From positions 34,882-98,881 of the forward strand of contig NZ_BDBV01000053.1 in assembly GCF_001613165.1 (NCBI RefSeq): a DNA stretch of 64,000 nucleotides, written 5' to 3'. The DNA is from Nocardia mexicana NBRC 108244. Its GTDB lineage: Bacteria > Actinomycetota > Actinomycetes > Mycobacteriales > Mycobacteriaceae. Positions 45,267-52,622 of the stretch are shown piece by piece. The notes beneath the pieces were generated by a model. That model saw only the letters and a list, made by a program, of their open reading frames with translations. It ran no database searches and was not told the DNA's origin. The first letter of the stretch is position 1. Each line of letters starts with the position of its first letter. The position numbers were made by a program, and so were the translations under genes.

Positions 45267-46405
45267 GGCCGGATACCGTTCGTGCCGGAGGGATCGGGGT
45301 GCGGGATGCGGGCGGTGAGCAGCCAGGTGCCGGTGTCACCCGGCCCGGCCGTCAGTTCTCCGCCGAGTGCGGTGACGCGTTCCCGCAGACCCACCAGCCC
45401 GAATCCGCAACCGTTTGCGGGCGCGGCCCGGCTGCCGGTCGCGTTGACGACCTCGACGACCGTGGCGGCGCGCCCGTAGTCGATGCGGACCCGTGCCGAG
45501 GCGCCGGGCGCGTGTTTGCGGGCATTGGTGAGTGCCTCCTGGACGAGCCGGAAGACGGCCAGCCGGTGTCCGGCGGGCGCTTGCTCGGCATCGCCCTCGG
45601 CGGTGAGCTCGATCCGCTGGCCGACGGCGCGCGCCTGATCCAGCAGGTCCTCGATCCCCGGCAGTGGCGGTGCGGGAACCGTTGCGGACGAGCCGGATTC
45701 GGGATCGCGCAGCGCGCCCAGCACATCGCGCAGGTCGCCGAGTGCGGCCGTGGCAGAGGTCCGCAGCAGGCCCAGGCGCTCGGCGACGGGGCCGGGCAGG
45801 TCGCGCGTGGTGGTCAGCACCCCGGCGTGCAGTGCGATCAGGCTCAGGCGGTGGGCGAGCACGTCGTGCATCTCTGCGGCGATGGCCGATCGCTCGGCCG
45901 TCCGGGCCGCCTGCTCCCGCAGTTCGCGTTCGACACGCAACTGCTCGACCTGGGCGGCCAGTGCGGCGAGCAGGCGGCGGCGGTTGCCGACCCACAGGCC
46001 GCACACCATGGCCAGCAGCACGAACGGCAGCGCGCCGTACTGCTGCGGCGCCCACAGCGAGGTCGGTGGATGCGTCAGGAGGTTGCCGCCCATCGCGACG
46101 ACCGTGGCGGCGCCCGCCACCGCGAGATATCCGGCAGCGGCGGTATCGAACAGGGCCACCAGGAGTAGCGACAGCATCGGCCATCCCCACAGCGCCGTCG
46201 TCACCGTGGTGGCACCGAGCGTGATCGGCCAGGGGCACCGGGGCACCAGCAGCGCCACACCGCACAGCAGGGCCGCCGCGCAGCGCGGGGCGACATAGTC
46301 GCCGCCCGCCGAGGTGGCCGAGTTCTGCACCGCCACCAGGGTGAGCGCGCCGATCAGCACGTACCGGCCGTAGCCGGTCGATGCGGAGCGCACCCAGTTA
46401 CCCAC
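45263..46405 (-). CDS. Sensor histidine kinase, NarL-partner type
   Basis: 380 residues from GTG 46405. The start was chosen because a TACAAT -10 box sits 7 bases before it, which fits a leaderless transcript; the frame is open far upstream, but this would overlap the divergent gene. About five membrane helices, then a coiled linker (QVEQLRVERELREQAART), HisKA_3 box AEMHDVLAHRLSLI and an ATPase domain with LVQEALTNARKHAPG and GFGLVGLRERV. It phosphorylates the regulator encoded next. Confidence 0.85.
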   Translation of the reverse strand: MGNWVRSASTGYGRYVLIGALTLVAVQNSATSAGGDYVAPRCAAALLCGVALLVPRCPWPITLGATTVTTALWGWPMLSLLLVALFDTAAAGYLAVAGAATVVAMGGNLLTHPPTSLWAPQQYGALPFVLLAMVCGLWVGNRRRLLAALAAQVEQLRVERELREQAARTAERSAIAAEMHDVLAHRLSLIALHAGVLTTTRDLPGPVAERLGLLRTSATAALGDLRDVLGALRDPESGSSATVPAPPLPGIEDLLDQARAVGQRIELTAEGDAEQAPAGHRLAVFRLVQEALTNARKHAPGASARVRIDYGRAATVVEVVNATGSRAAPANGCGFGLVGLRERVTALGGELTAGPGDTGTWLLTARIPHPDPSGTNGIRP

Positions 46406-46412
46406 CAGCAGA

Positions 46413-46418
46413 ATTGTA
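46413..46418 (-). promoter_or_regulatory. -10 element of the kinase gene
   Basis: TACAAT on the minus strand (within CATACAATTC), 7 bases before GTG 46405. The spacing is that of leaderless actinobacterial promoters. No clear -35 is seen. Confidence 0.45.
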
Positions 46419-46538
46419 TGGACGCGGATCGTGGCGGCGCCTCCGACTTTCTCCCACGGCACTACCGACTTTCGTCGGGGGTTACCGTCGCACAAGGCCG
46501 GATTCGGCGGTGGCCGCGGATTTCTACCGTTCGAGAGC

Positions 46539-47249
46539 GTGAGCAATTCGATCCGCATTCCCGGCCCGTCGCCGACCTCCGATATGCGACTGTTCCTTCG
46601 CGAAGCCGCCCGCGACCTGCGTGTCATCGGTGCGGTGGCACCGAGCGGGCGCAGCCTCGCCCGCAGGCTCGCGGGACCGGTGCTGGCGTGCGGCGACCGG
46701 CCCCTGAATGTCCTCGAGGTCGGCGCGGGCACCGGCGCGGTCACCCGTGATCTGATTCCGCAGCTGCCCGCCGGCAGCCGGCTGGATGTCGTCGAGATCA
46801 ACCCGTACTTCGCGGATCGCTTGCGGCGGTTGGTGGATGCGCACCCATCGATGGCGGAGACGGTGCGGATTCATCGGGAAGATGTGCGGCAGCTGCGCAC
46901 GGGATGTCGCTACGACATCATCGTGTCGGGTCTTCCCTTCACGAATTTCGATCCGGGACAGGTCGATTCGATCATGGCGCAATACCTGGACCTGCTGTAT
47001 CCGGGCGGCGTGCTGACCTACTTCGCCTACCTCGGTACCCGGCCCGCGCGCAGGGTGCTGAGCCCCGGTGCGGCCGCCCGCCGTCACCGGGCCGTGGACG
47101 AGGTGATGGCACGCTATCAGCGTCGCTATGCCGTCGACCGGATCACGGTGTGGGACAACGCTCCTCCGGCGCGCGTCTGGTGGTTGCGCCGACCCGACGC
47201 GCACGGTTCTGGGCGGCCCCTGCCCGCCGCGTTCGGAGCCGAGCGATGA
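46539..47249 (+). CDS. SAM-dependent methyltransferase (phospholipid methyltransferase-like)
   Basis: 236 residues from GTG 46539. Class I fold: LNVLEVGAGTGAVTRDL for SAM binding, LDVVEINPYFADRL with the acidic ribose ligand, and YDIIVSGLPFTNFD. The last motif and the N-terminal FLREAARDLRVIGAVAPSG resemble PmtA/rRNA-dimethylase-like phospholipid N-methyltransferases. The substrate is inferred only. It overlaps the next small gene by 4 bases (ATGA). Confidence 0.8.
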   Translation: MSNSIRIPGPSPTSDMRLFLREAARDLRVIGAVAPSGRSLARRLAGPVLACGDRPLNVLEVGAGTGAVTRDLIPQLPAGSRLDVVEINPYFADRLRRLVDAHPSMAETVRIHREDVRQLRTGCRYDIIVSGLPFTNFDPGQVDSIMAQYLDLLYPGGVLTYFAYLGTRPARRVLSPGAAARRHRAVDEVMARYQRRYAVDRITVWDNAPPARVWWLRRPDAHGSGRPLPAAFGAER

Positions 47250-47536
47250 CCTCGCTGCCGGAGCTGCTCGGACAGGTGCCGCCCGCGGTGGCCCACGGCG
47301 TGGTGGCGACGCTGAGCTGGGCGGGTGCGGAGGTCGGTGCGGGCTGGGCGGCGGCTACCACCCTGCAGCGGGTCCTGACGTCGGGCGGCCCGGTACTCGT
47401 CGCTGTCGCCGTGGTGCTGGTGGCGGCGGGGTTGGTGTGGGCGAAGCTGCACGGCCGTCCGGACTCAGCCGGATCGGGTGGTGGTGAGGAGGGTTCGGGC
47501 GGCGGCGGCGACGTCGGATTCGAGCCAGGCGGGTAG
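47246..47536 (+). CDS. Small membrane protein
   Basis: 96 residues from ATG 47246, coupled to the methyltransferase by ATGA. It has one clear helix (VLVAVAVVLVAAGLVW) and a Gly/Ser/Glu-rich tail. The last 24 codons overlap the end of the convergent TetR gene, so the tail sequence is partly dictated by that gene. No family is recognised. The coupling suggests it anchors or assists the methyltransferase. Confidence 0.5.
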   Translation: MTSLPELLGQVPPAVAHGVVATLSWAGAEVGAGWAAATTLQRVLTSGGPVLVAVAVVLVAAGLVWAKLHGRPDSAGSGGGEEGSGGGGDVGFEPGG

Positions 47537-48061
47537 GTCGCCGAGGCGGGCGTGGCGGCGCAGGGTGGCGTTGGGGAGGTCGACGATGGCGCGGGCGACC
47601 TGGTCGATCGCGCGCTCGTCGTCGCTGCCCATCAGCTCGCTGGTGACGCGGCGGAGCTGCTCGATCAGCGGCACGTTCATACGGTCGAGTTGTTGGCGCA
47701 GTTCGGTTTCCGGTGCGCCGTCGAGCAGATCGCGGGGGCGGAGATTCAACAGCAACTTGGCGTCGTCGGGTAAGGCGCGGGCGAAGTCTATGGCGGCGAC
47801 CGCCATGCCGACCGCCGCCTCCAGCGGATCCGGATCCTCGGCGGCCGTCAGCGCCCGGTTCTGAAACCGTTCCACCGCGCGGATCCAGGTCGCGGAGAGC
47901 ACGCCGTTGCGGTTGCCGAACCGGTGGTAGAGCGTGCCCACGGGTGCGCCGCTGGCCGCGGCGATGGCCGCCACGCTGGCAGCGCGCGGACCGTCGCGCA
48001 GCACCAGGGTGCGGGCTGCGTCGAGGATCACGTCGGTGTCGTGCTTGCGGGGTGGTGCCAT
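47465..48061 (-). CDS. TetR family transcriptional regulator
   Basis: 198 residues. N-terminal HTH: ILDAARTLVLRDGPRAASVAAIAAASGAPVGTLYHRFGNRNGVL split across three helices, the usual TetR pattern, then a ligand domain with no recognisable specificity. The ATG at 48061 immediately adjoins a perfect palindrome (48062-48071). It is divergent from two SRPBCC genes, which it probably represses along with itself. Confidence 0.9.
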   Translation of the reverse strand: MAPPRKHDTDVILDAARTLVLRDGPRAASVAAIAAASGAPVGTLYHRFGNRNGVLSATWIRAVERFQNRALTAAEDPDPLEAAVGMAVAAIDFARALPDDAKLLLNLRPRDLLDGAPETELRQQLDRMNVPLIEQLRRVTSELMGSDDERAIDQVARAIVDLPNATLRRHARLGDLPAWLESDVAAAARTLLTTTRSG

Positions 48062-48071
48062 GTACTAGTAC
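48062..48071. promoter_or_regulatory. TetR operator
   Basis: GTACTAGTAC, a perfect 10-base palindrome (outer bases also nearly symmetric), in the 21-base gap between the divergent TetR and SRPBCC genes. The short gap means both transcripts must be nearly leaderless. Confidence 0.6.
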
Positions 48072-48082
48072 GTTCCTTCTAT

Positions 48083-48466
48083 ATGGAGCGTCTGCCCTAT
48101 ATCGATCAATACTCCAGAATAGTCACCGCCGATCGGGAGCGGACATGGGCCGCGCTGCTGCGGTCCATGTGTCGCGATCCGGACGATCTGCGCACCGCAC
48201 CGGCCGGTTTCGCCGTCGGTGAGATCAATCCGCCGCGCCGGTTGACATTCGAAGGGCACCATCGGTTTTCGCGCTATGCGCTGGTGTTCTCGCTGTCCGA
48301 GGCCGAATCCGGGCGCACCGCGCTGACCGCCGAATCCCGGGCCGAGTTCCCGGGGGTGGCCGGGCGTGTCTATCGGGCGCTGGTCATCGGCAGCGGCGGG
48401 CATCGGGTGATGGTCCGGCGGCTGCTGCGTCGCATCGCGACGGCGGCCGAGCGGAGCCCGGCATGA
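48083..48466 (+). CDS. SRPBCC-like small protein
   Basis: 127 residues from ATG 48083. The beginning YSRIVTADRERTWAALLRSM and the middle FAVGEINPPRRLTFEGHHRFSRYALVFSLSE resemble START/SRPBCC lipid-binding folds of the DUF2867 kind. The stop overlaps the next gene's start (ATGA). It is divergent from the TetR regulator. A function in binding a hydrophobic ligand is only inferred. Confidence 0.65.
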   Translation: MERLPYIDQYSRIVTADRERTWAALLRSMCRDPDDLRTAPAGFAVGEINPPRRLTFEGHHRFSRYALVFSLSEAESGRTALTAESRAEFPGVAGRVYRALVIGSGGHRVMVRRLLRRIATAAERSPA

Positions 48467-48978
48467 TCCCCGGGCAGCGGTGGGGTGCCACGCACGCCGA
48501 GGTGGCGGCCGAATTGCCGTGTGACGACGAGCTTTCCGGCACCGTGACGGTGTGCGATCGGGTCGTCGGCGTCGACGCTCCGCACGGCTTGGTCTTCGCG
48601 TGGCTGTGCCAGCTGCGCGTGGCGCCCTACAGCTACGACCTGCTCGACAATTTCGGGCGGCGCAGTCCGCGACAGCGCGACCGGCGGTTGACCGAACTCC
48701 AGATCGGCCAGCGCTTCATGGCCGGGTTCGAACTGATCAATTTCACGCCCGGCCGGCAGCTCACGCTCCGAACGACCGGCGTCGCGGTCACCTACGCCGC
48801 CCACCCGGACGGCGACGGCTGCAGATTGCATGCGCGCGTGCGGTTTCCGGGGCCCACCTGGCTGCTCGCGCCGGTGGTCATGGGCGACTTCGTCATGATG
48901 CGCAAGCAATTGCTGACGCTGCGTGACCTGGCCGAGCGAGAGGCGGTGGCGCCTCCCGCCCGGCCCGCGAGCAGTTGA
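48463..48978 (+). CDS. SRPBCC family protein
   Basis: 171 residues from ATG 48463. VVGVDAPHGLVFAWLCQLRVAPYSYDLLDNFGRRSP is the typical opening helix-strand of actinobacterial polyketide-cyclase-like SRPBCC proteins, followed by alternating beta strands and a long C-terminal helix (MMRKQLLTLRDLAERE). It is translationally coupled to the preceding gene. Both probably bind the same ligand class that the TetR regulator senses. Confidence 0.7.
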   Translation: MIPGQRWGATHAEVAAELPCDDELSGTVTVCDRVVGVDAPHGLVFAWLCQLRVAPYSYDLLDNFGRRSPRQRDRRLTELQIGQRFMAGFELINFTPGRQLTLRTTGVAVTYAAHPDGDGCRLHARVRFPGPTWLLAPVVMGDFVMMRKQLLTLRDLAEREAVAPPARPASS

Positions 48979-48988
48979 TCGGTATCCG

Positions 48989-49501
48989 TCAGAAACCGGC
49001 CGAGCCGGACGGTGCCGGCGGCGGTGAGTTGTCGACCACCGCGCTCCGATACTCGATGCTCACCACGTGGTGCGGGATGGTTCGGCCCGGTTTGAATTCC
49101 GGCGACTGCCGCTCCCAGGTGCCCGGCTTGTAGACCGGCGGCTTCGTCTCCAACTTGCCGTCCGGTCCGACGGTGGGTGGCTGCTGCTCCCAGGTGCCGG
49201 GACTCATGCGCGGCGGTGGCGTCTCCCAGGTCCCCGGCTCGGTCGTCGACGGGCAGCCGACATTCACCCGTGCCGCCTGCAGACGCGGACCGATGTATCT
49301 CCTGACCGGCACCGACGTGCCGTCCGAGCAGTGCACGGTGGCTTCGACCCGGTAGGTGTCGTCCGTGTCATTGCGACAGGTGAATCCTTCGCACGAGACG
49401 CCGGGAGCCAACTCCTGCGCCGCCGCCTGTGGCGCGAGCACGCCGACCGTACCGGCGAACAGGGCGGCGAAGCCGAGCCCGATCGTCAACCGCTGACCCA
49501 T
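48989..49501 (-). CDS. Secreted Pro-rich protein with PGTWE repeats
   Basis: 170 residues from ATG 49501, with AGGAG about 12 bases upstream. Signal peptide LTIGLGFAALFAGTVGVL, cleaved near AAA-QE. The mature part has Cys pairs (SCEGFTCRND, HCSDGT, VGCPS) and three PGTWE units spaced by Pro-rich linkers. I do not recognise a family. The Cys-bearing N-terminal part looks like a small folded domain and the repeats like a wall-spanning or protein-binding tail. Confidence 0.65.
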   Translation of the reverse strand: MGQRLTIGLGFAALFAGTVGVLAPQAAAQELAPGVSCEGFTCRNDTDDTYRVEATVHCSDGTSVPVRRYIGPRLQAARVNVGCPSTTEPGTWETPPPRMSPGTWEQQPPTVGPDGKLETKPPVYKPGTWERQSPEFKPGRTIPHHVVSIEYRSAVVDNSPPPAPSGSAGF

Positions 49502-49597
49502 GCGCGTATCAACTCCTATCGACAGCCCGACCTGCGATCCAATGTACCGGCAAATCGAATGACCGGTATGTGACAAGGATCGTGCTGACTAAGCCGA

Positions 49598-49620
49598 AAT
49601 CCCTTGCTATGTAAGGGATT
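49598..49620. repeat. Short hairpin
   Basis: AATCCCTT gctatgt AAGGGATT, a perfect 8-base stem in the gap between two leftward genes. It could be part of the control region of the secreted protein gene, or a weak terminator for the SDR gene. Confidence 0.4.
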
Positions 49621-49725
49621 CGAGCATCGCGCCACATTCGTGGTAGCCGCACCCGCCAGGTGGTGCCAGCCCCACCGCCCGCACACCCCACCGCGCGGAG
49701 CCCGCAACTCCCGCACCCCTTACGT

Positions 49726-49789
49726 GTTCCCGCACCGTTTGCAGGCCCCTGCAGCCGGTGCGGGAACGGATAAGTGGTGCGGGAACGTG
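49726..49789. repeat. Inverted and direct copies of GGTGCGGGAAC
   Basis: GTTCCCGCACC at 49726-49736 faces GGTGCGGGAAC at 49757-49767, and a second direct copy is at 49776-49786. An additional CCCGCACCCCTTACG precedes them. The stem lies just past the SDR stop and probably ends its transcript. Confidence 0.6.
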
Positions 49790-49791
49790 CT

Positions 49792-50637
49792 TCAGAGGAA
49801 CAGGTCGGTGGTGAGGGGCTCGTTGCCGGGGACGACGCGGTACTTGTCGAGGTCGGTGATGCCGTGGGAGGCGAGGACCTCGTCGTCGAGGAAGAAATTG
49901 CCGGTGGTGTTCTTGGCGGGCGAGGTGAGGACCAGGTAGGCGGCGTCGGCGTAGATGTCGGGAGTGCGGGAGGTCCGGACCATCTCCTCGCCGCCGAGCA
50001 GGTTGCGGACCGCGGCGGTGGCGATGGTGGTACGCGGCCACAGCGAATTGACGCCGACGCCGAACGGGCGCAGCTCCTCGGCCAATCCCAAAGTGGTGAG
50101 CGACATTCCGTACTTGGCGATGGTGTACCCGAGCGAGGAACCGGCCCACTTCGGATCCAGGTTCAGCGGCGGCGACAGCGTCAGGATGTGCGGGTCGCGC
50201 CCCAGCTCGGCCGAGCGCTTCAGGGCCGGGATGCTCAGCTTGGACAGCAGGAAGCTGCCGCGGCAGTTGATGTCCTGCATCAGGTCGTACTTCTTCATCG
50301 GCAGCGACTCGGTGGGCGACAGGTCGATCGCCGAGGCATTGTTGACGACCAGGTCGATACCGCCGAACCGCTCCACGGTCTGCTGGACCGCCCGCGCGAC
50401 CGCCTCGTCGTCGCGCACGTCGCCGACGAACTTCAGGACCGTGCCGCCGGCCTCCTCGAGCTCGGCCGCCGCGGTGTGGATGGTGCCGGGCAGCTTCGGG
50501 TGCGGCTGATCGGTCTTCGCGATCAGCGTGATGTTCGCCCCGTCCGCCGCGGCTCGCTTGGCGATCTCCAGCCCGATGCCGCGGCTACCGCCGGACATGA
50601 TCATGGTCCGGCCCGCGAGCTTCCCTGCTTCTGTCAT
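49792..50637 (-). CDS. SDR family oxidoreductase (HSDL2-like)
   Basis: 281 residues. NAD(P)-binding MSGGSRGIGLEIAKRA, NNAS in LVVNNASAIDL, and Tyr/Lys in GYTIAKYGM. The segment TLIAKTDQPHPKLPGTIHTAA is characteristic of the HSDL2-like branch found in lipid metabolism. An enzymatic role on a fatty or sterol substrate is inferred from the family only. It is a single gene, with a hydrolase remnant upstream on the other strand. Confidence 0.85.
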   Translation of the reverse strand: MTEAGKLAGRTMIMSGGSRGIGLEIAKRAAADGANITLIAKTDQPHPKLPGTIHTAAAELEEAGGTVLKFVGDVRDDEAVARAVQQTVERFGGIDLVVNNASAIDLSPTESLPMKKYDLMQDINCRGSFLLSKLSIPALKRSAELGRDPHILTLSPPLNLDPKWAGSSLGYTIAKYGMSLTTLGLAEELRPFGVGVNSLWPRTTIATAAVRNLLGGEEMVRTSRTPDIYADAAYLVLTSPAKNTTGNFFLDDEVLASHGITDLDKYRVVPGNEPLTTDLFL

Positions 50638-50725
50638 ACGCCTGCTCCAATCTGTGCGACGTCCCCGACTCGATCATCCCGGGCGGATGGCCGCCGGGCG
50701 GGGTTCTGCCCGATTCGCACAGTAA

Positions 50726-51169
50726 GTGAGAGGTCCGCGGTTATGCAATCAGTTGCATAGTGAGGTTCGACGCTTCCCGGCCAAAAGCGTGCCGGGAATG
50801 GTGGAGCGTGCTGGGAATGGTGGGCTGGCGCGGCCGCTGGGCCTGGCCGCGCGGATGACCGCCGACCAGCACGCCGAGGTCAATATCGAGGCCAACGAGA
50901 TAGGCGCCGCCATCGCGCCGGTCCTCGACCGCATCACCTGCCCGGTGCGGTATGTCCTGGCCACGGGCGCCAATCTGGGTGGCAGCCAGGAGGAGATGGC
51001 GGCGGTGCGCGCCTCCCTCGGTCCGGTTCTGGCGCGCAACAAGAACATTCAGGTCAGTGCGCAGGTCGCGAGCAACCACTCGCACATCCTCCGCAAGGAC
51101 TACCACGCCGTCGCCGACGCCGTCCGGGAGACGGCGGCAGACCTGGACGAGGAGGTCTCCGCCGACTGA
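50726..51169 (+). pseudogene. 3' remnant of an alpha/beta hydrolase
   Basis: The readable frame ends at 51169 and carries only the last part of a hydrolase: ITCPVRYVLATGANLGGSQEEM (acid strand) and NHSHILRKDYHAVADAV with the catalytic-type His. The nucleophile half is missing. Upstream, the frame runs into a copy of the dispersed palindrome (50774-50798) and then into sequence with no hydrolase character. I infer that the gene lost its 5' part at or near the repeat. Confidence 0.55.
50774..50798. repeat. Dispersed palindromic repeat, inverted copy
   Basis: TTCCCGGCCAAAAGCGTGCCGGGAA: arms TTCCCGGC / GCCGGGAA. It is followed by a half copy (AGCGTGCTGGGAATGG). It is the reverse orientation of the copies at 2265, 17626 and 32253. 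Confidence 0.65.
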
Positions 51170-51263
51170 CGACAGGGCACATGAGTGACCGCGCTGCAGC
51201 GATATCCGGGAGACCGAACGCGGCCCTGGCCGACCGACAGGAGGGAGATCCGTTCGGCCACAC

Positions 51264-51297
51264 CATGTCACGGGATCCGTCGGGATCCCGTGACATG
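51264..51297. terminator. Strong palindrome between convergent sequences
   Basis: CATGTCACGGGATCC gtcg GGATCCCGTGACATG: 15-base perfect arms, 4-base loop. It separates the hydrolase remnant from the convergent rsgA. Confidence 0.9.
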
Positions 51298-51336
51298 CTC
51301 GCGTTGCGCGAGGGTGCGTGAATCCTCGTGCGGCCG

Positions 51337-52401
51337 TTATCGACCGCGCGATTGACGCTCGCGATAGACCCAGCGTTGCGATTTCTCGATGTTCTTCCAT
51401 TCCCGCTGGCGTTCCGCTCGCAGCCTGGCGTCGGTGCGGGAGGCCAGCCATTCGTTCTCGCGCTGGAGTTTTCGATAGCTGTCCCAGCGCCGCTGGGGGA
51501 GTGCGCCCGATTCGAGCGCGGCCCGCACGGCGCAGCCGGGTTCGGTGCGGTGCGCGCAATCGGCGAACCGGCATTCGGCGGCGAAGGATTCGATATCGCT
51601 GAACGTGCGGCCGATCCCCTCGGTGGCATCCCACAGGCCGACGGATCGCAGGCCCGGGGTGTCGATGAGGGTGCCGCCGCCGGGCAGCGGACGCAACTCG
51701 CGGTGCACCGTGGTGTGCCGCCCGCGCTTGTCGGCGGCGCGAACCTCGTTGGTGGCGAATATCTCCTCGCCGAGCAGCGCGTTCGCCAGTGTCGACTTAC
51801 CCGCACCGGAGGGACCGATCAGCGCGACCGTGCCGTCCAGGACCGCGGCGAGCACATCCATGCCCAGCCCGGTGGTGGCGCTGACGGCCAGCGTCGTCGC
51901 CCCCGGTGCCACGGCTCGCACCTCGTCGAGCGGAATGTCCACGGCCAGATCGGCTTTCGTCAGCACAATCACCGGCTGTGCGCCGGATTCCCAGGCCAGA
52001 GCCAACATTCGCTCGATGCGGCCCAGGTCGACATCACCGTCGGCCGCGGTGCACACCAGGACCGTATCGACGTTCGCGGCCAAGATCTGTGCCTCCGACC
52101 TGCCGGACACCGAGGCGCGCACGACGGCGGTATTGCGCGGGACCAGTTGCCGCACAACGAGTTCTGTATCAATGGCGACCCAATCGCCGGTACACAGGCC
52201 GTTGACGTTGGTATCCGCCCGTGGGCAGCGCGCACGCGCGAGCCCTTCGGGTGTCGCGACGTCGCACTCGCTCCGATCCATCCGGATCACGCGGGCCGGG
52301 ACCCAGCCGGTGTCGAGCAGCCGTGTGTACGCAGCAGAAACGGCCGGATTCCAGCCGTAGGGAATGAGACGGTCGTAATCGACCATTTGGAAGGTGTCCA
52401 T
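51337..52401 (-). CDS. rsgA: Ribosome small-subunit GTPase RsgA
   Basis: 354 residues. N-terminal OB fold, then circularly permuted GTPase: G4 LTKADLA, G1 IGPSGAGKSTLANALLG, G2/G3 region HRELRPLPGGGTLIDTPGLR, and a C-terminal zinc knuckle CRFADCAHRTEPGCAV. It aids late 30S maturation. ATG 52401 lacks a strong ribosome site; a small ORF with a perfect site lies just upstream (52429-52524). Confidence 0.95.
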   Translation of the reverse strand: MDTFQMVDYDRLIPYGWNPAVSAAYTRLLDTGWVPARVIRMDRSECDVATPEGLARARCPRADTNVNGLCTGDWVAIDTELVVRQLVPRNTAVVRASVSGRSEAQILAANVDTVLVCTAADGDVDLGRIERMLALAWESGAQPVIVLTKADLAVDIPLDEVRAVAPGATTLAVSATTGLGMDVLAAVLDGTVALIGPSGAGKSTLANALLGEEIFATNEVRAADKRGRHTTVHRELRPLPGGGTLIDTPGLRSVGLWDATEGIGRTFSDIESFAAECRFADCAHRTEPGCAVRAALESGALPQRRWDSYRKLQRENEWLASRTDARLRAERQREWKNIEKSQRWVYRERQSRGR

Positions 52402-52428
52402 TCGTCGGGCACTGCGCCCGGTGTGGGC

Positions 52429-52524
52429 TCAGTGCTTCAGGGAGAGGGTGGAAGCGCATGCGGCGGCGCGGCTTTCGATATCCGGCCGCTGCCCGGCCGC
52501 GACAACCCGATAGTTGGCGTGCAT
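52429..52524 (-). CDS. 31-residue ORF upstream of rsgA
   Basis: ATG 52524 has GAGGAGGTGGAAGAC before it, one of the best ribosome sites in the window. The product starts MHANYRVVAAGQRPDIESRA and ends with a Lys-His. It ends 28 bases before rsgA. It could be a leader peptide that sets rsgA translation or a small protein in its own right; no family is recognised. Confidence 0.5.
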   Translation of the reverse strand: MHANYRVVAAGQRPDIESRAAACASTLSLKH

Positions 52525-52622
52525 GTCTTCCACCTCCTCGACCTTTCGACGATGTCGTCCGCTCTGGACGGATACAACGATGACAGCAACCCCTCGCGGG
52601 GCGCAAGGTATTTTCGCGCGCC

